Assembly (NCBI RefSeq): GCF_013373365.1
Contig: NZ_CP035925.1
Coordinates: forward strand, 806,001 to 870,000
DNA from: Lentibacillus sp. CBA3610
Lineage (GTDB): Bacteria > Bacillota > Bacilli > Bacillales > Amphibacillaceae
Length of the DNA: 64,000 nucleotides
Direction of reading: 5' to 3'
The first letter of the stretch is position 1, and each line of letters opens with the position of its first letter. Positions 45,159 to 54,081 of this stretch are shown one piece after another. Below the pieces are notes generated by a model, which ran no database searches, was not told the origin of the DNA, and worked only from the letters and a program-made list of their open reading frames with translations. A program made the position numbers and the translations under genes.

Positions 45159-45920
45159 ATGACAGAGTTGGTCCAATACAGAACAGCTGCACAAGGTTAT
45201 GGTGAAATAAAGCTTAATCGGCCGGACAAAATGAATGCCGTATCAAATGAGATGGCGGCATCATTCAGAAAAGCGATCGAGACTGCTAAACAACAGCCGA
45301 TAAAATTTTTGGTCATTACCGCTTCCGGGGAGCTCATGTTTTGTGCCGGTGGAGACTTAAAGGATTTACACGGGGACATGAATTCTGACGAAGCATTTGC
45401 CACTTTATATCCTATGAAAGAAGTGCTGTACGAAATTGTATCTTTTCCCGTTCCAACCGTTTGCCTGCTGAATGGAGATGCAATGGGAGGTGGCTGTGAA
45501 ATTGCAACAGCGTGTGATTTTCGCATTGCCAGGGAACATGCCCGGTTCGGATTTGTTCAGACAAAACTGGGAATCATACCAGGCTGGGGCGGCGGGGTAC
45601 TTTTATATGAAAAAGTTCATCCTGCTTTTGCATTTCAGTGGCTGATGGAAGCGGAAAAGCACGAAGTCAGTTTTCTGCATGATCGATGCTGGATCCAAAG
45701 AGTTGCTGCTGATAATGAATGGAATGACCGGGATACGCTTTTAAGACCATATCTCTCAAAGTCACTCGAGCAAATGAAAATATTAAAAAATCAATATAAG
45801 AAAAAAATATCAAGCTTATCGCTTTCTGCTCAGATGGACGATGAAGTGAGAAATTGTGCTGAGTTATGGGAAACAAAGGAACATAAGGAAGCTGTCCGAC
45901 AATTTTTTTCGCGAAAATGA
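45159..45920 (+). CDS. Enoyl-CoA hydratase/isomerase family protein
   Basis: A 253-residue crotonase-fold protein. The oxyanion-hole segments are visible: MFCAGGDLKDLHGDM near residue 65 and LLNGDAMGGGCEIATACDFR near 106. ARFGFVQTKLGIIPGWGGG follows. The C-terminal third lacks a recognisable family pattern. The reaction is therefore uncertain; hydratase, isomerase or 3-hydroxyisobutyryl-CoA hydrolase activity are all possible. ATG at 45159 has only a modest site (GGGGCACAAGCAA). I do not recall a crotonase gene here in B. subtilis, so this is an addition between rpmF and ylbO. Confidence 0.85.
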   Translation: MTELVQYRTAAQGYGEIKLNRPDKMNAVSNEMAASFRKAIETAKQQPIKFLVITASGELMFCAGGDLKDLHGDMNSDEAFATLYPMKEVLYEIVSFPVPTVCLLNGDAMGGGCEIATACDFRIAREHARFGFVQTKLGIIPGWGGGVLLYEKVHPAFAFQWLMEAEKHEVSFLHDRCWIQRVAADNEWNDRDTLLRPYLSKSLEQMKILKNQYKKKISSLSLSAQMDDEVRNCAELWETKEHKEAVRQFFSRK

Positions 45921-46073
45921 GGTTTTACAACATTTTACGTTACTGCTATATGTTAAGCTAACCTAATCGGCATGATAGTGAATGGCTGGTTTTCCTGAAA
46001 ATTTTGGCTGTGATCGATTCTATCACACCTACCTTTTGCATACATTGATAGCAAATGCATAAGGAGGGATGTT

Positions 46074-46556
46074 ATGAATGCTACACGCCAGGATGCATGG
46101 ACGAAAGATGAAGATATACTATTGGCAGAAACTGTTCTTCGCCATATAAGAGAGGGAAGGACACAGCTTGAAGCGTTTAAAGAGGTAGCTGAACAATTAT
46201 CGCGAACCTCAGCAGCATGCGGTTTTCGCTGGAATGCATCTATCCGGAAGCAATACGAGGATGCGATTGAGAGCGCCAAAGAAGACCGCAAACAAAATAA
46301 TCGTCAGAAGACAATGATTCACTATGATTCAAAAAACATGAACAGCGAGGATCCACTTACAGATGCCATTTCTTTACTTGAAAAAATGCGGAATCATTCC
46401 CCTGGAGAAAAGCAATTATTCCATTATGAGCAGGAAAGCATACGTCATCAGCTGGTGAAGGAAAATGAGGCACTGAAACAACAACTGAGCCGATATGAAC
46501 AGGCTTGGGAAGAGATGGGAAAGTTATGGGCTTGGGTCAATGAACAAAAGAAATGA
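46074..46556 (+). CDS. ylbO: YlbO, RsfA-family transcription factor
   Basis: A 160-residue DNA-binding protein with an N-terminal Myb/SANT-like domain ([20 protein letters not shown] with later [14 protein letters not shown]) and a C-terminal coiled coil ([40 protein letters not shown]). RsfA is a prespore regulator acting with sigma-F in B. subtilis, and YlbO is its paralogue at this position. ATG at 46074 follows AGGAGGGATG. It probably modulates sporulation gene expression; targets are unknown. Confidence 0.88.
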   Translation: MNATRQDAWTKDEDILLAETVLRHIREGRTQLEAFKEVAEQLSRTSAACGFRWNASIRKQYEDAIESAKEDRKQNNRQKTMIHYDSKNMNSEDPLTDAISLLEKMRNHSPGEKQLFHYEQESIRHQLVKENEALKQQLSRYEQAWEEMGKLWAWVNEQKK

Positions 46557-46562
46557 AGAAAC

Positions 46563-46610
46563 AAGACATGAATGTTGGTGTCAGGCCATTCATGTCTTTA
46601 TTTTTAATAA
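46563..46610 (+). terminator. Terminator of ylbO
   Basis: A stem AAGACATGAATG / CATTCATGTCTT with a 12-base loop, followed by TATTTTTAAT. Confidence 0.82.
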
Positions 46611-46623
46611 GGCAGGCGTTTTA

Positions 46624-46716
46624 AATACAGAAATCGGCTCTCTCGCCGATTTCATCCAATTCGGCCTCTTACCTCTGTCCTCTGGAAAGACGAGGCAAGA
46701 CTTTAGTTTTTCTTAT
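46624..46716 (+). repeat. Terminator-adjacent repeat, copy 2
   Basis: AAATCGGC / GCCGATTT with a different loop (TCTCT) from copy 1, then TTCGGCCTCTTACCTCTG and GGAAAGACGAGGC, ending TTTAGTTTTTCTTA. It lies 14 bases after the ylbO terminator. Confidence 0.72.
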
Positions 46717-46762
46717 TCATGTATGGCAGCATGGCCAACAACCACCTTACCGTTCTCACGGG

Positions 46763-47251
46763 TTACGATTCTTCAAGATTCTTTTCTTTCACACCTGCAG
46801 GCATCCAGATGAGCGGATTTTCACCCAGGTCTCTCTCCATTTCATATTTAGCTTTTCGGAAACCCATCTTTTCCCAAAAACCATGTGAGTTAATCCGGGG
46901 ATTTGTTTTAATCGGCAGTTGAAAGCTTTTCGCAAAATCAACCAGGGCTTTTCCGTAATTTCTCCCCCGGTAATCAGGCAAAACTTCCAGCTTCCACAGT
47001 TCCAGGTAATCCTGAGGCGGTTCGAAATACGCATCATATTTCTCTCTGACACGATACAAACTCATGCGGGCGATCAGGTTATGTCCCATATGAATGCCAT
47101 AAAACGGGGATTCACTGTCATTTTCAATGATATTGTTCTGTAAATCCTCTAACATGGACAATTCCTGATTGCCGTATTCTTTAAAACGCTTGAATTGCTC
47201 CAATGTTTTATAATTGATTAAAAGCTTCTCTACCTTTATGTTGTTCATCAT
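46763..47251 (-). CDS. ylbP: YlbP, GNAT-family N-acetyltransferase
   Basis: A 162-residue acetyltransferase of the GNAT fold. The acetyl-CoA binding motif A is LEVLPDYRGRNYGKALVDFA near residue 93, followed by PRINSHGFWEKMGFRKAKYE, the motif B region. ATG at 47251 follows AGGGGGC. The acceptor substrate is unknown. It matches B. subtilis ylbP by position and length. panE, expected between ylbP and bshC, is not present. Confidence 0.9.
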   Translation of the reverse strand: MMNNIKVEKLLINYKTLEQFKRFKEYGNQELSMLEDLQNNIIENDSESPFYGIHMGHNLIARMSLYRVREKYDAYFEPPQDYLELWKLEVLPDYRGRNYGKALVDFAKSFQLPIKTNPRINSHGFWEKMGFRKAKYEMERDLGENPLIWMPAGVKEKNLEES

Positions 47252-47434
47252 TATCCAGCCCCCTAAGAGACAAAAGTATTTAGAATTTCTCTATTATTAA
47301 TTATAATATAAAAAGACCAGGAATGGAATGGAAGAAACAAGAATCATGGGGGATTTTAGTAAAAGCCTTTTGTTCGGCCGCAATTATATCTTTTAAAAAA
47401 TACTTGAATGGCAGAAGGGAATTAATGACCGTAA

Positions 47435-47815
47435 ATGTTATTGGATTTATTTGCTTATATTATTGGAACCATGATTACTATACCAGTCATGATAACTTTG
47501 GCTGTCTATTTTGTGAGTAAAAATATATACGGGCGAAAATGGCGAGCTCTTCATGCCGCTGTAAACTGGACGACACTACTTTATATCATTAATGTGATGA
47601 TAATGTTCAAAACGATTGTCGGAAGTGCGTTTCCAGGTATCATTCTTGCTGTACTGCTTACGATGTTTGCAGTTATAGCCGTGGTTCAGTGGAAAATGTA
47701 TACTGAAGTTGTGTTTAGAAAAGTGTTTAAAATTTTTTGGCGTGCCTGCTTTTTGATATTTATCGTGTTATACGTTTTACTAATTTTAATTGGAATTATA
47801 CTGAATATAGTTTAA
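47435..47815 (+). CDS. DUF3397 membrane protein
   Basis: A 126-residue protein with four predicted helices: LLDLFAYIIGTMITIPVMIT, ALHAAVNWTTLLYIINVMIM, FPGIILAVLLTMFAVIAVV and ACFLIFIVLYVLLILIGII. This is the DUF3397 pattern, often found before bshC in Bacillaceae. ATG at 47435 has its GAAGGGA site 14 bases upstream. A well-placed ATG at 47424 after that site is in another frame, so a one-base error near the start is possible. Function unknown. Confidence 0.78.
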   Translation: MLLDLFAYIIGTMITIPVMITLAVYFVSKNIYGRKWRALHAAVNWTTLLYIINVMIMFKTIVGSAFPGIILAVLLTMFAVIAVVQWKMYTEVVFRKVFKIFWRACFLIFIVLYVLLILIGIILNIV

Positions 47816-47913
47816 AGCTAAATGTTTATAAACAGTTTGAGTGCAAACAGCTCCCGATTTATGTACAATACGTAATGGATATATATGATTACGGTAAAAG
47901 GAGCATATGATCA

Positions 47914-49539
47914 ATGCGGATCACGCCAATTAAATTACAAAAACAGAACGCATTAATAGATGATTATCGGAAACAACATCCAAGTATTTCGGAGCATTTT
48001 GACTATGATCCATATTCGGAAGCGACCTACCATACAAGAGCGCAGGTATTACAACAGAAATACATCGATCGCGAACAACTGACGGAGGCATTAGCCGGGA
48101 TGAATAAACGATGGGATGCTCCTGAAGCTGTATATCGGAATATTAACAGGCTGAAAAAAGATAATAGTGTTGTTGTTATAGGGGGACAGCAGGCAGGTCT
48201 TTTGACGGGTCCGATGTATACGATTAATAAAATCATATCAATCATTCAATTTGCCAAAGATCAGGAGTCGAGACTTCAGATACCTGTTATACCAGTATTT
48301 TGGATAGCTGGTGAGGACCATGACTTTGATGAAATAAACCATATTTATGTCCCGGAAGAAAACAGTTTGAAAAAACATAAATTACAACAGCAGATAACTG
48401 ATAAATGCCCTGTATCAACTATTTCAATTGATCAATCCGCGGCCGCACAATGGGTGGATAACCTATTTGAACGGCTGACCGAAACTGAGCACACCCAAAG
48501 TTTATACAGGACAATTCAGAATTGTCTGCATCAATCAGCTACATATGTTGATTTTTTTGCAAGAGTTATTTATCAATTGTTCGATGAAGAAGGAATTGTT
48601 CTTGTTGATTCTGCTGATTCCGGACTGCGTGAGTTGGAACGGGAGCATTTCACCACGCTAATCAAAAAACAACGGGAAATCAGTTCGGGGGTCCATACGT
48701 CATTACAACAGCTGAGTCAAAAAGGTTATTCTGTTTCTCTGGACACGGAATCTGATGATGCCCATCTTTTTTATCATGAAGGTGACAATCGAATTTTATT
48801 GACGAGGGACGATGAAGGCAACTGGGTAGGCAAACAGAATGAAGTTCAGTTGACAACGGAGGAAATGCTGGAGGCGGCAAACAACCACCCGGTACTTTTA
48901 AGCAATAATGTTGTCACAAGGCCGCTCATGCAGGAATGCTTATTTCCGACGCTAGCTTTTATTGGAGGACCCGGCGAGGTTGGCTACTGGTCTGCTTTAA
49001 AGCCCGCGTTTCAGGCAGTTAATATGGAGATGCCGCCAGTGCTCCCGCGTTTATCATTAACATTAATTGATCGTCACGTTGAAAAAATAATGCTTAAGTA
49101 TGGTATCACTGGTGATGATGCAGTTAACTATGGCGCGGAAGCTGATAAAATCAAATGGCTGACTTCCCAAAGTTCACCACCAGTCCAGCAAATTGCTTCT
49201 GAAGTCCGACAGGCTGTTGCAGGCGTCCACAAACCATTACGTGATATCGCCAGGGAAACACGGACCGATTTAGGCGAGTTAGCTGATAAAAACCTCTACT
49301 ATTTGAATGAACATATTGCGTATCTGGAAAATCGGATTATGAAAACATTGGAAGAAAAGTATGTTGGCGAGTTGCATGAATTTGATTTGATCCATAATAG
49401 CACCCATCCACATAATGGATTGCAGGAACGGATCTGGAATCCATTATTTTGGCTGAATGATTACGGCGTTTATTTCATTAAACAACTAGCAAGGAAAACG
49501 TGCTCATTTGAGTATGACCACCACATTGTTTATCTGTAA
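47914..49539 (+). CDS. bshC: BshC, bacillithiol synthase (cysteine-adding enzyme)
   Basis: A 541-residue enzyme that adds cysteine to glucosamine-malate, the last step of bacillithiol synthesis, giving the main low-molecular-weight thiol of Firmicutes. Conserved segments include VVIGGQQAGLLTGPMYTINK near residue 89, PVFWIAGEDHDFDEINHIY near 128, AFIGGPGEVGYWSALKPAF near 349 and a C-terminal coiled coil. ATG at 47914 follows AAAGGAGC. It precedes the dcw cluster, as in B. subtilis, and is ended by a terminator. Confidence 0.95.
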   Translation: MRITPIKLQKQNALIDDYRKQHPSISEHFDYDPYSEATYHTRAQVLQQKYIDREQLTEALAGMNKRWDAPEAVYRNINRLKKDNSVVVIGGQQAGLLTGPMYTINKIISIIQFAKDQESRLQIPVIPVFWIAGEDHDFDEINHIYVPEENSLKKHKLQQQITDKCPVSTISIDQSAAAQWVDNLFERLTETEHTQSLYRTIQNCLHQSATYVDFFARVIYQLFDEEGIVLVDSADSGLRELEREHFTTLIKKQREISSGVHTSLQQLSQKGYSVSLDTESDDAHLFYHEGDNRILLTRDDEGNWVGKQNEVQLTTEEMLEAANNHPVLLSNNVVTRPLMQECLFPTLAFIGGPGEVGYWSALKPAFQAVNMEMPPVLPRLSLTLIDRHVEKIMLKYGITGDDAVNYGAEADKIKWLTSQSSPPVQQIASEVRQAVAGVHKPLRDIARETRTDLGELADKNLYYLNEHIAYLENRIMKTLEEKYVGELHEFDLIHNSTHPHNGLQERIWNPLFWLNDYGVYFIKQLARKTCSFEYDHHIVYL

Positions 49540-49550
49540 ACAAATATCCC

Positions 49551-49598
49551 CCACCTTCTACCACTTTCGCTGAATGAGTGGCGGAAGGTGGTTTTTTT
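49551..49598 (+). terminator. Terminator of bshC
   Basis: A stem CCACCTTC / GAAGGTGG enclosing CCACTTT-AGTGG pairing, followed by TTTTTTTAT. Confidence 0.85.
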
Positions 49599-49719
49599 AT
49601 GCCAAAAAATCCCCCTTGTTACAGTGTTTTCGGGATATTGGCATGTCTTATTTATCACCGGCTCTCATGAAGCCATAGGCCTAATTTATAATATCACGGA
49701 AAAAATTTTAGAAATACGG

Positions 49720-49744
49720 TGGTGAATTGTGGGGGAATGTGGTA
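49720..49744 (+). promoter_or_regulatory. MraZ operator: three TGGKN repeats at 10-base spacing
   Basis: TGGTG (49720), TGGGG (49730) and TGGTA (49740) occur exactly ten bases apart, separated by AATTG and GAATG. MraZ binds sets of TGGGN-type repeats with five-base spacers in the promoter of its own operon. The site lies 31-55 bases before mraZ and overlaps the presumed promoter (TATAAG near 49753), so autorepression of the dcw cluster is likely. Confidence 0.7.
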
Positions 49745-49774
49745 ACATGTCTATAAGAAAGTGGGGCGTACTCT

Positions 49775-50206
49775 ATGTTCATGGGTGAACACCAGCACAA
49801 TATTGATACAAAAGGAAGAATTATTGTGCCTGCCAAGTTTCGTGAAGGGCTTGGGGATACCTTTGTTGTTACCCGTGGACTTGACAAGTGTCTATTTGCT
49901 TACCCAATGGATGAATGGAAATTGCTTGAGGAAAAGCTGAAAAAACTCCCACTTACTAAAAAAGATGCCCGTGCTTTTACAAGGTTCTTCTTCTCTGGAG
50001 CAGTTGAATGTGACGTGGATAAACAGGGAAGAATAAACATTCCGCAGCCATTACGCAATTATGCTGCTTTGGATAAGGAATGTGTTGTCATTGGCGTGTC
50101 CAATCGGGTTGAATTCTGGGCTAATGAACACTGGGAAGACTATTTCAATGACTCAGAAGAATCGTTCGGTGAAATTGCCGAAAACCTGATGGATTTTGAT
50201 ATTTAA
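49775..50206 (+). CDS. mraZ: MraZ, transcriptional regulator of the dcw cluster
   Basis: A 143-residue DNA-binding protein made of two AbrB-like swapped-hairpin domains: [20 protein letters not shown] at the N-terminus and [20 protein letters not shown] near residue 75. Each carries the DxxGR(I)xxP signature that contacts DNA. It forms a ring-shaped oligomer and represses its own operon. ATG at 49775 follows GTGGGGCG at a short distance. First gene of the division and cell-wall cluster. Confidence 0.95.
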   Translation: MFMGEHQHNIDTKGRIIVPAKFREGLGDTFVVTRGLDKCLFAYPMDEWKLLEEKLKKLPLTKKDARAFTRFFFSGAVECDVDKQGRINIPQPLRNYAALDKECVVIGVSNRVEFWANEHWEDYFNDSEESFGEIAENLMDFDI

Positions 50207-50234
50207 GCTTTTGGAGAGAAAACGGGTGTAATTC

Positions 50235-51215
50235 ATGTTTAATCATTACAGTGTTTTAGAAGAAGAAGTGCTCAAAGGACTGGCCGTTAAGCCTGATGGT
50301 ACATATGTGGACTGTACAGTTGGTGGTGGCGGTCATGCCGAACGAATTGCTTCACATTTGAACAGCAATGGCCTGCTGATAGCTTTTGATCAGGATCCCG
50401 AAGCTCTTGAGGCGGCTAAGAACCGTCTTCACCCATATCAGGACCGAATTCTTTTTATTGAGGCAAACTTCAGGGAACTTGCGTCACAATTAGCCGATCA
50501 TCAAATCGCGCACATTGATGGTGTTTTGTTTGACTTAGGTGTCTCTTCCCCACAGCTGGATCACGGGGAAAGAGGCTTTAGTTACCAGCATGACGCAACA
50601 CTGGATATGCGCATGAATCAGTCCCAGCAACTGGATGCGTATAAAATCATAAATGAATGGTCATATAACCAATTAGTGAAAATATTTTTCAGTTATGGTG
50701 AGGAGAAATTTTCCAAACAAATAGCTCGAAAAATTGAGAATACCAGAAAAGAAAAACCGATTGAAACAACCTATCAGCTGGTGGATATTATCAAAGAGGC
50801 AATTCCCGCTCCGGCCCGCAGAAAGGGCGGACACCCGGCGAAGCGGATTTTTCAGGCTTTGCGGATTGCTGTCAATGATGAATTAACCACATTTAATGAT
50901 GCGCTCCATCAAGCGGCACGATCGGTTGCCATTAACGGCAGAATCGCTGTTATAACCTTTCACTCATTGGAAGACAGGATATGTAAGCAAGCATTTAAAA
51001 AATGGACGACAGCAAAACAGGTTCCGCGAAACTTGCCGGTCATACCAGAAGATCATCAGGCGCCATTTAAGTTGGTCAATAAAAAACCAATTGTGCCCAG
51101 TGAGGATGAACTTGATGAAAATCGTCGATCTCGCTCAGCTAAATTACGAATTGCTGAAAAAATAGATCAGTGGCATGCAGATTTCACATATGAAGAAGGG
51201 TGGAAAAAATCATGA
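50235..51215 (+). CDS. rsmH: RsmH (MraW), 16S rRNA (cytosine1402-N4)-methyltransferase
   Basis: A 326-residue SAM-dependent enzyme modifying C1402 of 16S rRNA. Characteristic stretches are [40 protein letters not shown] (SAM site), [20 protein letters not shown] and [18 protein letters not shown] near residue 237. ATG at 50235 follows TGGAGAGAAAACGGG. Its stop codon overlaps the ftsL start by four bases (ATGA). Confidence 0.96.
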   Translation: MFNHYSVLEEEVLKGLAVKPDGTYVDCTVGGGGHAERIASHLNSNGLLIAFDQDPEALEAAKNRLHPYQDRILFIEANFRELASQLADHQIAHIDGVLFDLGVSSPQLDHGERGFSYQHDATLDMRMNQSQQLDAYKIINEWSYNQLVKIFFSYGEEKFSKQIARKIENTRKEKPIETTYQLVDIIKEAIPAPARRKGGHPAKRIFQALRIAVNDELTTFNDALHQAARSVAINGRIAVITFHSLEDRICKQAFKKWTTAKQVPRNLPVIPEDHQAPFKLVNKKPIVPSEDELDENRRSRSAKLRIAEKIDQWHADFTYEEGWKKS

Positions 51216-51589
51216 ATGATAATCTTGCTCGAAGCTGGGAACGATCCTATGCATCAAATGCACCAAAACAGGATAAACAAACAGTCGTCAAAGTCCGGAA
51301 AAAAAGCTGGATCACAAAGGGCGAAAAGATTCTGTATTCAGTGGTCGCTGTTATATTGATCGCTGCAAGTATTTATGTTGTTTCCTTTGCGTCTTCAACA
51401 GATTCGCTCAACAGAGAATTGGAATCACTTGAACAAAATGTACAGCACCAGAAAGTCACCAATGAAGGATTGGTTTATGAGAAAAAACAATTGGAGAGGC
51501 CTGAACGAATAACGCGAATCGCAAAAGAGAATGGTTTAAAAATACAGGATGCCCAGGTAAAACAAGCAACAGCTTATAATAACAACTAA
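51212..51589 (+). CDS. ftsL: FtsL, divisome membrane protein
   Basis: A 125-residue bitopic protein with a basic cytoplasmic N-terminus, one helix ([20 protein letters not shown]) and an extracellular leucine-zipper-like coiled coil ([20 protein letters not shown]). It ends [20 protein letters not shown], typical of FtsL/DivIC. It forms a complex with DivIB and DivIC that activates FtsW-PBP2B. ATG at 51212, overlapping the rsmH stop, follows AAGAAGGGTGG. Confidence 0.93.
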   Translation: MNDNLARSWERSYASNAPKQDKQTVVKVRKKSWITKGEKILYSVVAVILIAASIYVVSFASSTDSLNRELESLEQNVQHQKVTNEGLVYEKKQLERPERITRIAKENGLKIQDAQVKQATAYNNN

Positions 51590-51605
51590 GCAAGGCGGAT
51601 GCGTT

Positions 51606-53780
51606 ATGAAGAAAAACAAAAATACTCAGGTTATGTCCGGGATTCTGATTATTCTGTTTGTTGGGCTATTTTTACTTATATCCGGAAGATTCCTGTATAT
51701 CCAGGCTACGGGAGAGATTGATGGTGTTTCACTGGAAGCACTAGCTGAAGAAAAGCGGACTGCATCCTACACCCTTGATGCAGAACGCGGGAATATTTAT
51801 GATCGAAATGGAATGACATTAGCATACGATCGTCCTACATATCGAATTCAGGCAATTGTAAGTGAATCATATACGCAAGATGAAGAGGAGCCAATGCATG
51901 TTGTGAATCCGGAAAAAACAGCAGAAGAACTGGCTCCTTTATTGGAGGCGGATGAAAGTTATCTGCTTGAACAGTTGCAGGAAGGTATCCAGGGAGATCA
52001 GTTTCAAGTGGAATTCGGTAATTCAGGTAAAGAAATTTCACAGGAAACCAAGGAAGAAATCGAGGCATTAGAACTTCCTGGGATTGAATTTGTTGAAGAA
52101 CCCATCCGTTATTATCCTAATGGTATGTTTGCATCACATATCGTTGGGTTTGCGCAAAAGGATGATGCGGTCATTAATGGTGTTACCGGAATAGAAAATG
52201 AGATGAACGGCCTGTTGGGCGGAGAAGATGGGTATATCTCGTATGAACGTGACCAGTATAACACCAGATTATTGAATCCGAATGAAGTGATTAAGCAGCC
52301 GGAAGATGGCGGAGATGTTTACTTAACCATTGACCAAAAGATACAAACATTATTGGAAGATGCCATGACACAAATGGATAACGAATACGATCCTGAGCGT
52401 ATGTCCGCAATCGTAATGGATCCCGAAACCGGCGAAGTATTGGCCATGAGTAACCGGCCAAGTTATAATCCGAATAATCCGGCAGATGTTGAAAACTGGT
52501 ACAATGATGCGATAGCGACACCAGTTGAACCAGGGTCGACCATGAAGATGTTCACATGGTCAGCAGCCATGGAAGAAGGTGTCTATCAAGGTGACGAATG
52601 GTTTGAATCAGGCACATATGAAATCAGCGACCGTGTGGAACCGGTCAGGGACCATAACGGCGGCGATGGCTGGGGGTCGATCACCTATGATGAAGGTTTC
52701 GTCCGTTCTTCAAACGTTGCCGCTGCCAAACTTTTATGGGAAAAAATCGGTACGGAAGAATTCCTGAATTATTGGGATACATTTGATTTTGACGAAAAAA
52801 CTGCTATCGATTTGCCTGGTGAAGATACGGGACAACTCGTCTATGATTACCCGCGTGATAAAATATCGACAGCCTTCGGGCAAGCGAGTACTGTCACACC
52901 TATTCAGCAAATGAAGGCTGCAAGTGCCATTGCCAATGATGGCGAAATGATGAAACCCTTTGTCATTTCGGAAACAGTGGATTCTACCACCGGAGAAACA
53001 CTCGAAAAAAATTCTCCGGAAGTCGTATCAGAACCGATTTCACAGGAAACCTCCGATAAGATGCTGGATCTTATGGAATCGGTAGTCTCGTCTGAAGACG
53101 GCACAGGACAGCAATATAAACTTGAAGATTACTCAGTTGCAGGTAAAACCGGCACATCACAAATCTATGAAAACGGTGAATTATTAACTGGCCACGGGAA
53201 CAATATGTTTTCGTTTCTTGGAATGGCACCAAAGGAAGATCCCGAACTGATGATGTATGTGTCCGTTAAACAGCCTGATATTGATTATGACGAAATTGGC
53301 TCAGCTCCAGTCTCATTCATTTTTAACAATGTCATGCAGAATAGCCTGCATTACTTGAATATTGAACCTGACAAAGAAGCATCCGAGCAAATTCAGCCGG
53401 TTCAATTGCCGGAAATCGTTGAACGGGAAACGTCACAAGTCCAAACTGAACTGGAAGATAGTGGTTTGAACGTGTCCGTAATCGGCTCCGGCAATACGAT
53501 TACAAACGCAAGTGCGGCTGAAGGTGACGAATTGCTTCCGGGCGACAGAATTATTCTTGTAACAGATGAACCGGAAATGCCGGATATTACCGGTTGGTCA
53601 TTGCGGGATATTCTCCAATTAGCCGGCTTAATTGAATTGAGAGTTGAACCGATTGGGAATGGTTACGCCGTGACACAAAGTATTGAGGAAGGTACGCCGC
53701 TTCAAAAAGATGATTATTTAGGCGTTGAACTGAATCCCCCTGAAGATACTGAAGGAGAATCCGGGGATACAGACGAATAA
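51606..53780 (+). CDS. pbpB: PBP2B, division transpeptidase with PASTA domains
   Basis: A 724-residue class B penicillin-binding protein that crosslinks septal peptidoglycan together with FtsW. An N-terminal helix (MSGILIILFVGLFLLISGRF) anchors it. The dimerisation domain includes RGNIYDRNGMTLAYDRPTY. The active site shows VEPGSTMKMFTW (Ser near 310), VRSSNVAAAKL (near 366) and VAGKTGTSQ (near 513). Two C-terminal PASTA repeats follow (about 595-715), with an acidic tail. ATG at 51606 follows AAGGCGGATG. It is paired with spoVD as in B. subtilis. Confidence 0.95.
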   Translation: MKKNKNTQVMSGILIILFVGLFLLISGRFLYIQATGEIDGVSLEALAEEKRTASYTLDAERGNIYDRNGMTLAYDRPTYRIQAIVSESYTQDEEEPMHVVNPEKTAEELAPLLEADESYLLEQLQEGIQGDQFQVEFGNSGKEISQETKEEIEALELPGIEFVEEPIRYYPNGMFASHIVGFAQKDDAVINGVTGIENEMNGLLGGEDGYISYERDQYNTRLLNPNEVIKQPEDGGDVYLTIDQKIQTLLEDAMTQMDNEYDPERMSAIVMDPETGEVLAMSNRPSYNPNNPADVENWYNDAIATPVEPGSTMKMFTWSAAMEEGVYQGDEWFESGTYEISDRVEPVRDHNGGDGWGSITYDEGFVRSSNVAAAKLLWEKIGTEEFLNYWDTFDFDEKTAIDLPGEDTGQLVYDYPRDKISTAFGQASTVTPIQQMKAASAIANDGEMMKPFVISETVDSTTGETLEKNSPEVVSEPISQETSDKMLDLMESVVSSEDGTGQQYKLEDYSVAGKTGTSQIYENGELLTGHGNNMFSFLGMAPKEDPELMMYVSVKQPDIDYDEIGSAPVSFIFNNVMQNSLHYLNIEPDKEASEQIQPVQLPEIVERETSQVQTELEDSGLNVSVIGSGNTITNASAAEGDELLPGDRIILVTDEPEMPDITGWSLRDILQLAGLIELRVEPIGNGYAVTQSIEEGTPLQKDDYLGVELNPPEDTEGESGDTDE

Positions 53781-53802
53781 CAGGAGCAAAAGAGACAAGC
53801 AT

Positions 53803-53839
53803 GCCACGTCCTGTTTAAATTGCGGGACGTGGCTGTTTT
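53803..53839 (+). terminator. Terminator between pbpB and spoVD
   Basis: A stem GCCACGTCC / GGGACGTGGC followed by TGTTTTTG. The stem sequence is shared with the pdh operon terminator at 6.1 kb. Confidence 0.85.
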
Positions 53840-53902
53840 TGCAGCGTCAGAAAGTATAGAATATGGTTGACCTTATAAGAAAGTATATTATTTCAGGGGC
53901 CG

Positions 53903-53999
53903 TTTTCAATCTTGAAATCAGGGAATTTGCCAATTTCTTCAAGTCCGATTTCCGGCATCTGACCTCTGAAAAGACGAGACCAGGCCTGAGTTTTTCTAA
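53903..53999 (+). repeat. Terminator-adjacent repeat, copy 3
   Basis: TTTCAATCTTGAAATCAGGG, a weakened hairpin AAATCAGGG / GCCAATTT, then GATTTCCGGCATCTGACCTC, AAAGACGAGACC and GGCCTGAGTTTTTCTAA. It is aligned with copies 1 and 2 but the stem has decayed. It lies between the pbpB terminator and spoVD. Confidence 0.7.
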
Positions 54000-54081
54000 T
54001 CGTGTAAAAATGTTCTATTCGATTTTTCATGCTCATATAGTGGATACAAGCCTACCTATGAATATGAAAAGGGGATCGAAT

